From Gammaproteobacteria bacterium (GTDB lineage Bacteria; Pseudomonadota; Gammaproteobacteria; Steroidobacterales; Steroidobacteraceae), in contig PLAH01000115.1 of assembly GCA_003134045.1 (NCBI GenBank), positions 295 through 50,557 of the forward strand: a DNA stretch of 50,263 nucleotides, read 5' to 3'. Below are positions 15,855 to 24,642 of this stretch, in pieces; position 1 is the first letter of the stretch, and the number at the start of each line of letters is the position of its first letter. The position numbers and the translations under genes are program-made. The notes under the pieces were generated by a model. The model made no database searches, was not told where the DNA came from, and worked only from the letters and a program-made list of their open reading frames with translations.

Positions 15855-18151
15855 GCGCCGCCGTTCAAGATGGTCTGGCGGCGGGCAGCTCAGCCCCGGA
15901 GCGCTCGGCGCTGCGCTTTCGTATCGGCGGCCGCGTGCAGGGCGTGGGCTTCCGGCCCTTCGTCTATCGCCTCGCCCAGTTCCATGAACTCACCGGCTGG
16001 GTGCGAAACCATGGCGGCGAGGTCGAAATCCTCGCCGAGGGTCCGGCGGAGCGACTGCGCGCTTTTGAGGACGCCTTACTGCCGCGAGCGCCGCCCGCGG
16101 CGGCGCCGCGGCTCCTCGATGTGCGATCCACGCGCTGCGAATCGAGCGATGGGTTCCGAATTCTCTCGAGCACCGGCGGAGACTCGGCCATCCATGTCCC
16201 GGCGGACCTCTTTACTTGCGATGACTGCCTCACTGAACTGCGCGACCCGCGGGCGCGGCGCTACCGCTATCCCTTCATCAACTGCACGCAGTGCGGACCG
16301 CGCTACACGCTGATCCGCAAAATGCCCTACGATCGGGCGAATACCACGTTGGCTCGCTTCACGCTATGCGTCGATTGCGCCGCTGAGTACACCGACCCGC
16401 TGGACCGCCGCTTCCATGCGGAGCCGCTCGGCTGCGCCGTCTGCGGTCCCAGCCTCTATTGGCACGACGCGCGGCATGCGGTCGGCGGCAACGCTCCCGC
16501 GCTGGCAGCGGCGCTGGCCTGCTTGAACGGTGGGCAGATCGTCGCCGTGCGCGGAGTTGGCGGCTATCACCTGCTGTGCGATGCGCGCAATGAACAGGCC
16601 GTTGCCCGCCTGCGGGTACGCAAGGGGCGGCCGGAGAAACCGCTGGCCATCATGCTGCCGTGGCGCGGCCGCGACGGGCTGGATTACGCGCGTGCGCTGG
16701 CGGATCTGTCGGCGCTCGAGGCCGCGGCGCTGTGCGGCGCCGTGCGGCCGATCGTGCTGACAGCCCGCGGCCCGCAGGCGCCGCTCGCCCCGTCCATTGC
16801 GCCGAATCTGCGCGAGATCGGGCTGATGTTGCCCTATAGCCCGCTACACCATTTGCTGCTCGAGGACTTCGGCGCGGCACTCGTGGCCACGTCCGGCAAC
16901 TCGAGCGGCGAGCCGGTATTGACGGAACCTGACGAAGCAGAGGCGCGGCTTGCCGATGTGGCGGATGGCTTCTTGCACCACGACCGCCCGATTGCACGGC
17001 CCGCGGACGATCCGGTGGTCCGAGTCGTCGCCGGAGCCGTGCGATCCGTGCGGCTCGGGCGCGGTACCGCACCGCTCGAACTCGAGCTGCCGCGGCGCGC
17101 AGAGACGCCGATACTGGCGGTCGGTGCCTACTTGAAAACAACGGTAGCGCTGGCTTGGGACGACCGCGCCATCGTCTCGCCGCATATCGGGGAACTCGCG
17201 AGCCCGCGCGGCCGCGAGGTATTCGCGCAGGTGGCCCATGATTTGCAACAGCTCTACGGCGTACGCGCGCAGTGCATCGCGCACGACGCGCATCCGGGCT
17301 TTCCCAACACGCGCTGGGCGCGCGACTCGGGCCTGCCGACCCACGCAGTCTGGCACCACTGCGCGCATGCGGCGGCGCTCGCCGGCGAGTACCCGAGCGA
17401 CGCACCCCTGCTGTGTTTCACCTGGGATGGCATGGGCCTCGGACCGGACGCCACTCTGTGGGGCGGCGAGGCGCTGTTGGGGGTGCCCGGCGCTTGGAGC
17501 CGCGTCGCCAGCTTCCGTCCCTTCCGGTTGCCGGGCGGCGAGCGCGCCGCGCGCCAGCCTTGGCGCTCGGCGCTCGCGTTGTGCTGGGAGGACGGACACG
17601 CGTGGCCGGCGGGGGAGTCCCTGAGCGGCCCCCTGCTGCGTGCCGCCTGGGAAGGCGGCGTGAATGCGCCGTCAACGACCTCGGTGGGCCGCCTGTTCGA
17701 CGCCGCCGCCGCGCTACTGGGGGTCTGCTTGCACGCGAGCTACGAAGGCCAGGCGCCGATCCAGCTGGAAGCGCTCTGCCAACACGCCGCGGCGCCCATT
17801 GCGTTGCCGCTGGCGCGCGACGCGGGCGGCATCTGGCGCAGCGACTGGGCGCCGCTGCTGCGGGCTCTGCTCGACACGCGCGTCGACGCGGCCGCGCGCG
17901 CCGCGATGTTTCACTCGAGTCTCGCACACGCCGTGTGCGACCAGGCGCTCGCGGTGCGCGGCCACACCGGCGTCGCGCGGGTGGGTGTGTGCGGCGGAGT
18001 ATTCCAGAATCGCGCTTTGTGCGGGCAGGTGCGGTCGCTGCTGGCGGCGGCGGGTTTTGAGGTCCTGATACCGCAGCGGTTGCCGCTCAATGATGCCGCG
18101 ATCAGTTTCGGCCAGCTCATCGAAGCCGTCGCCGTGCGGTCAGCCCACTGA
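15851..18151 (+). CDS. hypF: HypF, carbamoyltransferase for cyanide-ligand synthesis
   Basis: The 766-aa protein has domains in order: acylphosphatase (GGRVQGVGFRPFVYRLA, about residues 25-42), two zinc fingers (CDDC...CTQC and CVDC...CAVC, about 120-200), a YrdC-like ATP/carbamoyl domain, and a C-terminal Kae1-like domain with HHCAH and VCGGVFQN. It transfers the carbamoyl group to the HypE C-terminal cysteine. The HHCAH motif has Cys where many homologues have a third His, but the first and last His remain. ATG at 15851 overlaps the hypX stop; the longer upstream frame is not used. Confidence 0.96.
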   Translation: MSAAVQDGLAAGSSAPERSALRFRIGGRVQGVGFRPFVYRLAQFHELTGWVRNHGGEVEILAEGPAERLRAFEDALLPRAPPAAAPRLLDVRSTRCESSDGFRILSSTGGDSAIHVPADLFTCDDCLTELRDPRARRYRYPFINCTQCGPRYTLIRKMPYDRANTTLARFTLCVDCAAEYTDPLDRRFHAEPLGCAVCGPSLYWHDARHAVGGNAPALAAALACLNGGQIVAVRGVGGYHLLCDARNEQAVARLRVRKGRPEKPLAIMLPWRGRDGLDYARALADLSALEAAALCGAVRPIVLTARGPQAPLAPSIAPNLREIGLMLPYSPLHHLLLEDFGAALVATSGNSSGEPVLTEPDEAEARLADVADGFLHHDRPIARPADDPVVRVVAGAVRSVRLGRGTAPLELELPRRAETPILAVGAYLKTTVALAWDDRAIVSPHIGELASPRGREVFAQVAHDLQQLYGVRAQCIAHDAHPGFPNTRWARDSGLPTHAVWHHCAHAAALAGEYPSDAPLLCFTWDGMGLGPDATLWGGEALLGVPGAWSRVASFRPFRLPGGERAARQPWRSALALCWEDGHAWPAGESLSGPLLRAAWEGGVNAPSTTSVGRLFDAAAALLGVCLHASYEGQAPIQLEALCQHAAAPIALPLARDAGGIWRSDWAPLLRALLDTRVDAAARAAMFHSSLAHAVCDQALAVRGHTGVARVGVCGGVFQNRALCGQVRSLLAAAGFEVLIPQRLPLNDAAISFGQLIEAVAVRSAH

Positions 18152-18162
18152 ATCGGAACCGC

Positions 18163-19179
18163 GTGCACGCACCTCAATTTCGAGACACGCACATCAGCCT
18201 GGCACACGGCAATGGCGGCCGGCTGATGCGCGAACTGATCGAGGGGCTGTTCGTCCCGGCGCTCGCCAACCCGCAGCTCGACACCGGTGCCGATGCGGTC
18301 TCGCTGCCCATACCCGACGATCGCGATCTCCTCATCACCACCGACGGCTTCACGGTTCAGCCGCTCGAATTTCCAGGCGGCAACATCGGCTCGCTGGCCG
18401 TGCATGGCACGGTCAACGACCTCGCGGTCAGCGGCGCGGTGCCGCGTTTCATGACCCTGAACGTGTTCCTCGAAGAGGGATTGGAGATCGCGCTGCTGCG
18501 CCGCGTGATCGATGCACTGGCGGCGGCGGCGCGCGCCAGCGGCGTCGCGGTGGTCGCCGGCGATACCAAGGTCGTCGGCCGCGGCGACTGTGACGGGATC
18601 TATCTGGCAACGACGGGAGTGGGTTTCCGGCCGCGCGGCGTGCGCTTCGCGCTCGACCGGGTGCGTGCCGGCGATCGCATTTTGGTCAGCGGCCCGATCG
18701 GTGATCATGGCGCCGCCGTCATGCTCGCCCGCGAGGAGTTCGGTCTGCGCGGCGACCTCAAATCCGACGCGGCGAGCGTGTTGCCCCAGGCGCAGGCCTT
18801 GATGACCGTGCCCCACTTGCGTTTCATGCGCGATCCCACGCGCGGCGGCCTTGCGACCGTGGCGCATGAGATCGCGCGCGCCACCGGGCTCTCGGTCCGC
18901 CTCTCGGAAGCGCAAATTCCCGTCCACGACTCCGTTCAGTCGGTGTGTGAATTGCTGGGCTTCGATCCCCTGTATCTGGCCTGCGAAGGCCGTATCGTTG
19001 CGGTGGTCGGACCTGAGTCCGCCGACGCGGCGCTGGCGGCGTTGCATCGGGTCGCCCCCCGTGCCGCCCTGATCGGCGAGATCGGCGAAGGCTCGCCGCA
19101 GGTCATATTGGCCACGGCCTTTGGCGGCCAGCGCTCGCTCGATGAGCTCGAAGACGATCCATTGCCGCGCATCTGCTGA
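18163..19179 (+). CDS. hypE: HypE, thiocyanate-forming dehydratase
   Basis: The 338-aa PurM/AIR-synthase-fold protein has GNGG near the N-terminus, ITTDGFTV, GDTKVV and DPTRGGLA, and ends in PRIC, the C-terminal cysteine that is carbamoylated by HypF and dehydrated to thiocyanate. It starts at GTG 18163, eleven bases after hypF. It completes the hypABCDXFE set, so the window encodes a full maturation pathway. Confidence 0.96.
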   Translation: MHAPQFRDTHISLAHGNGGRLMRELIEGLFVPALANPQLDTGADAVSLPIPDDRDLLITTDGFTVQPLEFPGGNIGSLAVHGTVNDLAVSGAVPRFMTLNVFLEEGLEIALLRRVIDALAAAARASGVAVVAGDTKVVGRGDCDGIYLATTGVGFRPRGVRFALDRVRAGDRILVSGPIGDHGAAVMLAREEFGLRGDLKSDAASVLPQAQALMTVPHLRFMRDPTRGGLATVAHEIARATGLSVRLSEAQIPVHDSVQSVCELLGFDPLYLACEGRIVAVVGPESADAALAALHRVAPRAALIGEIGEGSPQVILATAFGGQRSLDELEDDPLPRIC

Positions 19180-19200
19180 CACGGCCTCGAGGGAAAGGCG

Positions 19201-20835
19201 ATGGATTCGGTAGAGTTCGTACTGGCCATGATTCTGGCCGTGCTCGCGGGCGGCTATCTGGTCCGCGTGCTGCCATTCACGCTGCCGTTGCCATTGGCAC
19301 AGATCACGCTCGGAGCACTGATCGCGGTGGTCTTCAGGCGCCGTATCGCGCTGAATCCCGATATTTTCTTCCTGCTGTTCCTGCCGCCGCTGTTGTTCCT
19401 GGACGGCTGGCGTATCCCGAAGGGCGGACCGTTTCGCGATAAGGCGGTCATTCTGGAACTCGCCTTGGGGCTGGTGGTGTTTACGGTGGTCGGCGCCGGG
19501 TTCCTGATCCACTGGCTGATTCCGGCAATGCCGCTGTCGGTGGCTTTCGCGCTGGCCGCGATCGTGTCGCCGACCGATCCGGTGGCGCTGTCCTCGATCA
19601 CGGCGCGGGTGCCGATCCCGAAGCGGCTCATGCGCATACTGCAAGGTGAATCCTTGCTCAACGATGCCTCGGGTCTCGTGTGCTTCCGCTTTGCGGTGGC
19701 CGCAGCCCTGACCGGCAGTTTCTCGTTGACTTCGACATTGCTCACTTTTCTGTGGGTGGCGTTGGCAGGTTTGAGTTTGGGCGTGGGAGTGACCCTGGGA
19801 GTGAGCTCCGCGCAGCTCTGGCTGTCGAAGCGGCTCGGCGACGAGAACGGCGCGCCGATTCTCATCAACCTGGTGACCCCTTTCTGCGCCTACTTGCTCG
19901 CCGAAGCGCTGCGAGCCTCGGGCATCCTGGCGGCGGTGGCGGCGGGGATCACGATGAGCTACGTCGAATTGGGCGGCCGGGCGCTCGCGACCACCCGCGT
20001 GCAGCGCGCAGCGGTCTGGGACACGGTGCAATTCTCCTTGAACGGAATCATGTTCGTACTGTTGGGCGAGCAGCTCCCCGGCATCCTCCGCGGTGCGATG
20101 GCGTCGGTTGCTCAAAGCGGCCGTCTCGATCCATGGTGGCTGGTCGTCTACGCGCTGACGATTTACTCGGGGCTCACGCTGCTGCGCTTCATCTGGGCGT
20201 GGACATCGCTGCGCATGACCTTGCTCAGGGGGCGGCACCGCGGCGAGCGGGCCGTACAACCGAACTGGCGACTCCTGCTCACGACCTCGGTGGCCGGCGT
20301 ACGCGGGGCGGTCACGCTGGCGGGTGTATTGACCCTGCCGATGTTCATGCCCAACGGCGATGCGTTCCCATCGCGGGACTTGGCGGTGTTTCTCGCCACC
20401 GCGGTCATCCTGTTCTCCTTGGCCGTGGCCAGCATGGGGTTGCCGCGCTTATTGCAGGGGCTGGTGCTGCCCGCAGAGCCTCTGGAACAACTGCAGGAGG
20501 ACAACGCACGCCGCGATGCCGCGATCGCGGCAATCGCCGCCCTCGAGTACGTTACGCACCACACGGCGCCGAACTCGGAGAATGCCGAGCTCTACACTCT
20601 GGCGGCCGCGCACGTGCTCGGTTTATATCGTCATCGGTTGGACGCCGGCGGCGAAAGCGAACATAGCCCGGCGGAACTGCACGATGCCGCGTTGGCCGAG
20701 CGCGCGCTGCGCCTGACCGCCTTGAAGGCGGAGCGCGATGAGATTTTCAGCCTGGCACGCCACTCTCGACTCTCGGACGAGATTGCGCGCAAGCTGGTGC
20801 GCGAGATCGATCTGGTCGAGTCGCGTTACCGTTGA
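19201..20835 (+). CDS. CPA1-family Na+/H+ antiporter
   Basis: The 544-aa protein has roughly 11-12 membrane segments in the first 430 residues. Conserved motifs are LLFLPPLLFLDG, IVSPTDPVALSS and LQGESLLNDASGL, the cation-binding region of NhaP/NHE exchangers. A cytoplasmic tail of about 110 residues follows and contains a charged helical segment. It lies 21 bp after hypE with GAGGGAAAGG before the ATG, so it may be read from the hyp promoter. A role in pH or sodium balance is known for the family; a link to H2 metabolism is only positional. Confidence 0.9.
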   Translation: MDSVEFVLAMILAVLAGGYLVRVLPFTLPLPLAQITLGALIAVVFRRRIALNPDIFFLLFLPPLLFLDGWRIPKGGPFRDKAVILELALGLVVFTVVGAGFLIHWLIPAMPLSVAFALAAIVSPTDPVALSSITARVPIPKRLMRILQGESLLNDASGLVCFRFAVAAALTGSFSLTSTLLTFLWVALAGLSLGVGVTLGVSSAQLWLSKRLGDENGAPILINLVTPFCAYLLAEALRASGILAAVAAGITMSYVELGGRALATTRVQRAAVWDTVQFSLNGIMFVLLGEQLPGILRGAMASVAQSGRLDPWWLVVYALTIYSGLTLLRFIWAWTSLRMTLLRGRHRGERAVQPNWRLLLTTSVAGVRGAVTLAGVLTLPMFMPNGDAFPSRDLAVFLATAVILFSLAVASMGLPRLLQGLVLPAEPLEQLQEDNARRDAAIAAIAALEYVTHHTAPNSENAELYTLAAAHVLGLYRHRLDAGGESEHSPAELHDAALAERALRLTALKAERDEIFSLARHSRLSDEIARKLVREIDLVESRYR

Positions 20836-20963
20836 ACGGACGGCGGAGGGATGGCGAGGCGGCGTTCCGTCCAATATTTCCGTGCGGTACCGAACAGACG
20901 CAGCCTCGCTCGCAATGGCTTCATGAGCCGGTCGGCAATCCGTCAACGTGCGAGCTCGAGCCC

Positions 20964-21248
20964 ATGAAAAGTACCCGCTTTGTCGCTGCAATCGCTCTGT
21001 GTCCCTGGCTCGTGGCGTTTATTCCCGCTAACGCCGCGGATAGCGCGGCGGGGCAGAAGACATTCACCGCCTCCTGTGCCGCGTGTCATCAGCTCAAAAG
21101 CTACGCCGGCAAGTCGGACGCCGAGCTCGAGACGGAATTGAAGGGCATCATGGCCGGCACGGTAAAGCATCCGAAGAAGCTGACACTGAGCGCAAGCGAC
21201 ATTGAAAATGTAGCCGCGTATATTTCCAGCAGCGCGCCAAAGAACTGA
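20964..21248 (+). CDS. Small periplasmic class I cytochrome c
   Basis: The 94-aa protein has a signal peptide (about residues 1-24, ending ANA) and one heme motif CAACH. The only methionine after the heme is in GIMAGTV, a plausible axial ligand. It would carry single electrons in the periplasm. ATG at 20964 is chosen because it begins the signal peptide; the open frame extends upstream without a sensible N-terminus. The 128-bp gap before it holds no other gene that I can see. Confidence 0.85.
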   Translation: MKSTRFVAAIALCPWLVAFIPANAADSAAGQKTFTASCAACHQLKSYAGKSDAELETELKGIMAGTVKHPKKLTLSASDIENVAAYISSSAPKN

Positions 21249-21309
21249 TAGCGGCCGATCCCGGCGGCAGCCGGGGATGAGTCGTCGAGCGGATCGCTCA
21301 GGAGCTTGG

Positions 21310-21906
21310 ATGAAGCATCTCGTCGTTGTCGCGCATCCCGCCGAAGCAAGTTTTACGTTCGCGCTGACGCGCGCCTATACGGACGAATTGGAACTGCTCG
21401 GGCACACCACGCAGACCTACGATTTGTATCGCATGGGATTCAACCCGGTGCTGGCCGCTCACGAACTCGAGCCCATCAGTGCCGACAACCCGGTGAGCCC
21501 CGATGTGGCGCGGGCGCAGGAGGATATCCGTGCCGCGGACGTCCTGACTGTCATCTACCCGCTCTGGTGGCTGTCGATGCCAGCCATCATGAAGGGTTAT
21601 GTCGATCGCGTGTTCGCGCGCGGTTTCGCCTACGAATCGCAGCAAGGCATCGTTCACGGCCTGCTGTCGGGAAAGAAATCCGTTCTCATCACGCTGTCGG
21701 GAGCGCCGTTGCCGCTGCTGGTCAAGAGCGGCAATTGGAATGCCGTGCAGATCTTGCAGGACACGCATATTCTGCGTTCGGCCGGCTTCGAATTGCTCGA
21801 CCATGTGCACTTCGACGTAGTCGTGCCGCAGCTCGCGCCTGGCATCGCCGAGCAGTACCTGGCAGAGGTTCGCGCTTGCGTTCGGACGCATTTTCGGGAA
21901 ACTTAG
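21310..21906 (+). CDS. Flavodoxin-like NAD(P)H:quinone oxidoreductase
   Basis: The 198-aa protein belongs to the NQO1/MdaB-type Flavodoxin_2 family. It has the FMN-binding start MKHLVVVAHPAEASF, the core YPLWWLSMPAIMKGYVDRVF and SGAPLP. It would reduce quinones by two electrons using NAD(P)H. AGGAGC precedes ATG 21310. It is 61 bp after the cytochrome c gene and may share its transcript. Confidence 0.88.
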   Translation: MKHLVVVAHPAEASFTFALTRAYTDELELLGHTTQTYDLYRMGFNPVLAAHELEPISADNPVSPDVARAQEDIRAADVLTVIYPLWWLSMPAIMKGYVDRVFARGFAYESQQGIVHGLLSGKKSVLITLSGAPLPLLVKSGNWNAVQILQDTHILRSAGFELLDHVHFDVVVPQLAPGIAEQYLAEVRACVRTHFRET

Positions 21907-22016
21907 GACCCCGGCACAGTCAAGTTGACCGATTTGGGGTATAGTTCGATCCTGCTCGCTAGTGCCGGAAGCGGTCAACCACAGTCCAGATGCCAGCAGC
22001 TACATCGGCGAAAACC

Positions 22017-22949
22017 ATGATGAATCGCATCGATATTTGGATTGCCTGCGTCGCCCTCGCCCTTGCCGCCTGCAGCACGGCGCATGCTGCGACGCCGCAG
22101 GGACCCTGCGACAATTCCTTGACGCAGAGCATACCTGCGCGTCCGCCGGGTGCTGCGGGTGGGCGCGTGTTTGCCGAAGAACTACATGGACTCAGCGATG
22201 ATGAGCGCGAGTCCCGTATTCAGCACGAGTTGCTGGCGGGCAATATTCCCAACTTCCTGCGCCGATTCGTCCCGATCCGTCTGAGCTCTCCGATTGCGAA
22301 CGGCCAGCCCTCGATCGTCATCTGTGCGGCTCCCGATTATCTCGCCATCGGATCCGACGACGATTATCTTCTGATACCCATGCGCCTGGGCACTGCATTG
22401 TCCATGGCGATGGATTACGGCTTCACGCTGCCGACGCCTCGCATGGTCGATGCGATCTATGCGCAGGCGGCCGCGCATTTCGTGCCGCAACCGCTGCCGG
22501 CCGGCAATGAGATGCGCTCGACCGCTTATTCCGTGCGCCACAACGAGTTGGTCGGCATGCAACGGTCGGCGCTCGGTGTTTCGCCCGGAACATTGATCGC
22601 GGGCGACAAGAAAGATCTGGTGCTCACCAATCGTTTGTGGAGCCATCTCGACCGCGTCGCGATTTATGGCTGGCACCTGTCGGATGGCAAGCCGATTCAA
22701 TCTCTGAGCACCGTGCACGGTTGGCGCTACGCCGACTACAGTCACGGTGCGCGGTTGGTGAGCACACGGGTTTTCATCGATGGAACACCCCGATCGATTT
22801 TCGACGTCATGCAGGACCCTCGGCTGGCGGGCACTCTCAGCGGCGAAGGGGTTATGGCGAATCTGACCGCCTTGATCGGGACTTTGAATGCCCGAACGCG
22901 CGCGACGATCGCCGCCGTACTGCAAGACGTACGAGGCCGCGGTCCTTAA
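22017..22949 (+). CDS. Exported protein of unknown function
   Basis: No family was recognised. The protein is about 310 aa with a signal sequence (IWIACVALALAACSTAHA) that could be cut after AHA or, if the LAAC is used as a lipobox, make it a lipoprotein. The mature part is soluble, with a well-defined globular composition (SDDDYLLIPMRLGTALSMAMDYGFTLPTPRMVDAIY; RLWSHLDRVAIYGWHL). One conserved-looking cysteine (VICAAPD) remains. Start is one of two consecutive ATGs at 22017/22020. A TATAGT sits at 21940-21945, but no well-spaced -35 was found. It ends at a convergent junction. Confidence 0.75.
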   Translation: MMNRIDIWIACVALALAACSTAHAATPQGPCDNSLTQSIPARPPGAAGGRVFAEELHGLSDDERESRIQHELLAGNIPNFLRRFVPIRLSSPIANGQPSIVICAAPDYLAIGSDDDYLLIPMRLGTALSMAMDYGFTLPTPRMVDAIYAQAAAHFVPQPLPAGNEMRSTAYSVRHNELVGMQRSALGVSPGTLIAGDKKDLVLTNRLWSHLDRVAIYGWHLSDGKPIQSLSTVHGWRYADYSHGARLVSTRVFIDGTPRSIFDVMQDPRLAGTLSGEGVMANLTALIGTLNARTRATIAAVLQDVRGRGP

Positions 22950-22957
22950 GGACGGTG

Positions 22958-22977
22958 CGGCGCGAGCGATCGCGCCG
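22958..22977. terminator. Hairpin at a convergent gene junction
   Basis: CGGCGCGA-GCGA-TCGCGCCG forms a perfect 8-bp stem with a GNRA-type tetraloop, eight bases after the unknown exported gene and twelve bases before the end of the convergent dikinase-like gene. There is no T-run, so it may stabilise or block transcripts from both sides rather than act as a standard intrinsic terminator. Confidence 0.45.
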
Positions 22978-22989
22978 GTGGGACACGGG

Positions 22990-24612
22990 TCAGGAGCGTG
23001 AACGCCACGCGGCCACCTCGGCCAGGGCGGCGGTGGGTCGCTCGCGCACGACCGGGAGCAGTCCGGGGTAGATCCGGCCGGTGTCGCCATCGAGAGTGAG
23101 CGCATCGCCTTCTCGCAGACGCGTATCGCCGATCATGCAGCTGGACTCGTTCGGCAGCACGCGCAACATCGAACAATTGACCAGGCATACTTTGCCGAGT
23201 TGGCGGGCGACTACGGCAGCGTGAGACGTACGGCTGCCGGCGGCCGTCAGAATACCTTGCGCCGCGGCGATGCCTGCGATGTCGGCCGTGGAGATGTCCG
23301 GTCGGACCAGAATGACCGACTTACCGCCGGCGGCGAATCCTGCGACACGTGCGGGATCGAACACGATCGTACCCGACGCCACCCCGATGCCGGCGGGGGT
23401 CGCGGTGGCCAGCGGCAAGACGCCGAGCGGATCGGACAGACGCGCGCGCTCGAGAGCCTCGAGCGGAATGCCGTCGAGGCGGGTCAATGCTTCGTCGGGA
23501 CTCAACAGCTTCTCGTTCACCATGTCGACGGCAATGCGCAGCGCCGCCCACGGCGTGCGCTTGCCGGCGCGTGTTTGCAGAAGATACAAGCGGCCCGTCT
23601 CGACCGTGAACTCGAAATCCTGCATGTCGTGGAACTCGCCCTCGAGCACGCCCTGCAGGCGCGCCAGCTCAGCCGCCACGAGCGGCAGCCTCTGCGACAG
23701 CGATACGGTCTCATGCCCGGCATGGCGGCCCGACACCACATCCTCGCCTTGGGCGTTGAAGAGGAAGTCGATATACGAGCGGTTCTCACCGGTGGCCGGG
23801 TCGCGCGTGAATCCAACCCCGGCGCCCGAGCTGCCGCCGCTGTTGCCGAATACCATCGCCTGCACGGTGACGGCGGTGCCCATGGCATCGTCGATGCCGT
23901 TGGCGTGGCGGTATTGGCGCGCCTTCTCGTCGTTCCAGGAACGAAACACCGCCTCCACGGCGCGCAGGAGCTGCTGCATCGGGTCCTGGGGAAAAGGCTG
24001 GCCGGTGAGGGCCAGCGTCAGCTCCAATGACTCCTCGGCAATTTGGCCGAGCGCGGCACTATCCAACTCGCTCGCGCCCGCCAGCCCCTGCTCCGTACAG
24101 TGGCGGGCCGCGAGGGCGTCGAACCGGGCGGCATCGGCGCCGTGCGCCACCTCGGCAAAATCGCGAATCAGCCGCCGGTAGCAATCGCGCACCTGGTGCG
24201 GATTCCCCGACGCCCGCAGCAAGCCGCGAAGAGTGTGCTCGCACAGACCGATATTGAGGATGGTCTGCAGCATGCCCGGCATCGAAATCGCGGCGCCGGA
24301 GCGGACCGATACCAGCAATGGCCGGCGCGTATCGCCGAATCCGCGACCGGTAGCTGCTTCCAGTCGCGAAAGGCCGCGAGTGAGCAGCTCGCGCGTGATG
24401 TCGGGAAGCCGGCCGCCGCCGGCGAAGTATTCGCGGCAGACGGCGGTCCCGAGCACGAAAGCCGGCGGAACCGACAAGCCGAGTTGGGCGAGCCGCAGCA
24501 GGCCATACGCTTTCGCGCCCATGGTCGCGGCGCTCGGCGTCGCGCCCGCGGCTCCCGCAGACTCGGCGCCCCTCTCTGCAGCCGCGGCCTCATCCGGCAG
24601 CACCAGGAACAA
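22990..24612 (-). CDS. Truncated pyruvate-phosphate-dikinase-like protein (ATP-binding and phosphohistidine domains only)
   Basis: The 540-aa protein has the PPDK N-terminal nucleotide domain (MGAKAYGLLRLAQLGLSVPP; SVRSGAAISMPGM; GNSGGSSGAGVGFTRDPATG; QDFEFTVE) and the swivelling phosphohistidine domain (GSRTSHAAVVAR, His about 464). It stops there. The C-terminal PEP/pyruvate barrel of about 330 residues found in PPDK is absent, with no trace downstream. It could therefore phosphorylate its histidine from ATP but needs another acceptor. TTG 24612 is the only start before in-frame stops; it is 30 bp after the upstream partner gene. Confidence 0.88.
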   Translation of the reverse strand: MFLVLPDEAAAAERGAESAGAAGATPSAATMGAKAYGLLRLAQLGLSVPPAFVLGTAVCREYFAGGGRLPDITRELLTRGLSRLEAATGRGFGDTRRPLLVSVRSGAAISMPGMLQTILNIGLCEHTLRGLLRASGNPHQVRDCYRRLIRDFAEVAHGADAARFDALAARHCTEQGLAGASELDSAALGQIAEESLELTLALTGQPFPQDPMQQLLRAVEAVFRSWNDEKARQYRHANGIDDAMGTAVTVQAMVFGNSGGSSGAGVGFTRDPATGENRSYIDFLFNAQGEDVVSGRHAGHETVSLSQRLPLVAAELARLQGVLEGEFHDMQDFEFTVETGRLYLLQTRAGKRTPWAALRIAVDMVNEKLLSPDEALTRLDGIPLEALERARLSDPLGVLPLATATPAGIGVASGTIVFDPARVAGFAAGGKSVILVRPDISTADIAGIAAAQGILTAAGSRTSHAAVVARQLGKVCLVNCSMLRVLPNESSCMIGDTRLREGDALTLDGDTGRIYPGLLPVVRERPTAALAEVAAWRSRS

Positions 24613-24642
24613 ATTGTCGCGTAAGTCGTTCGTAGCCTACCC

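Noticed and set aside
20862..20890. A further copy of the shared palindrome near TTTCCGTGCGGTACCGAACAG
   Set aside because: Only the outer words resemble it and the spacing differs by about nine bases; likely chance.
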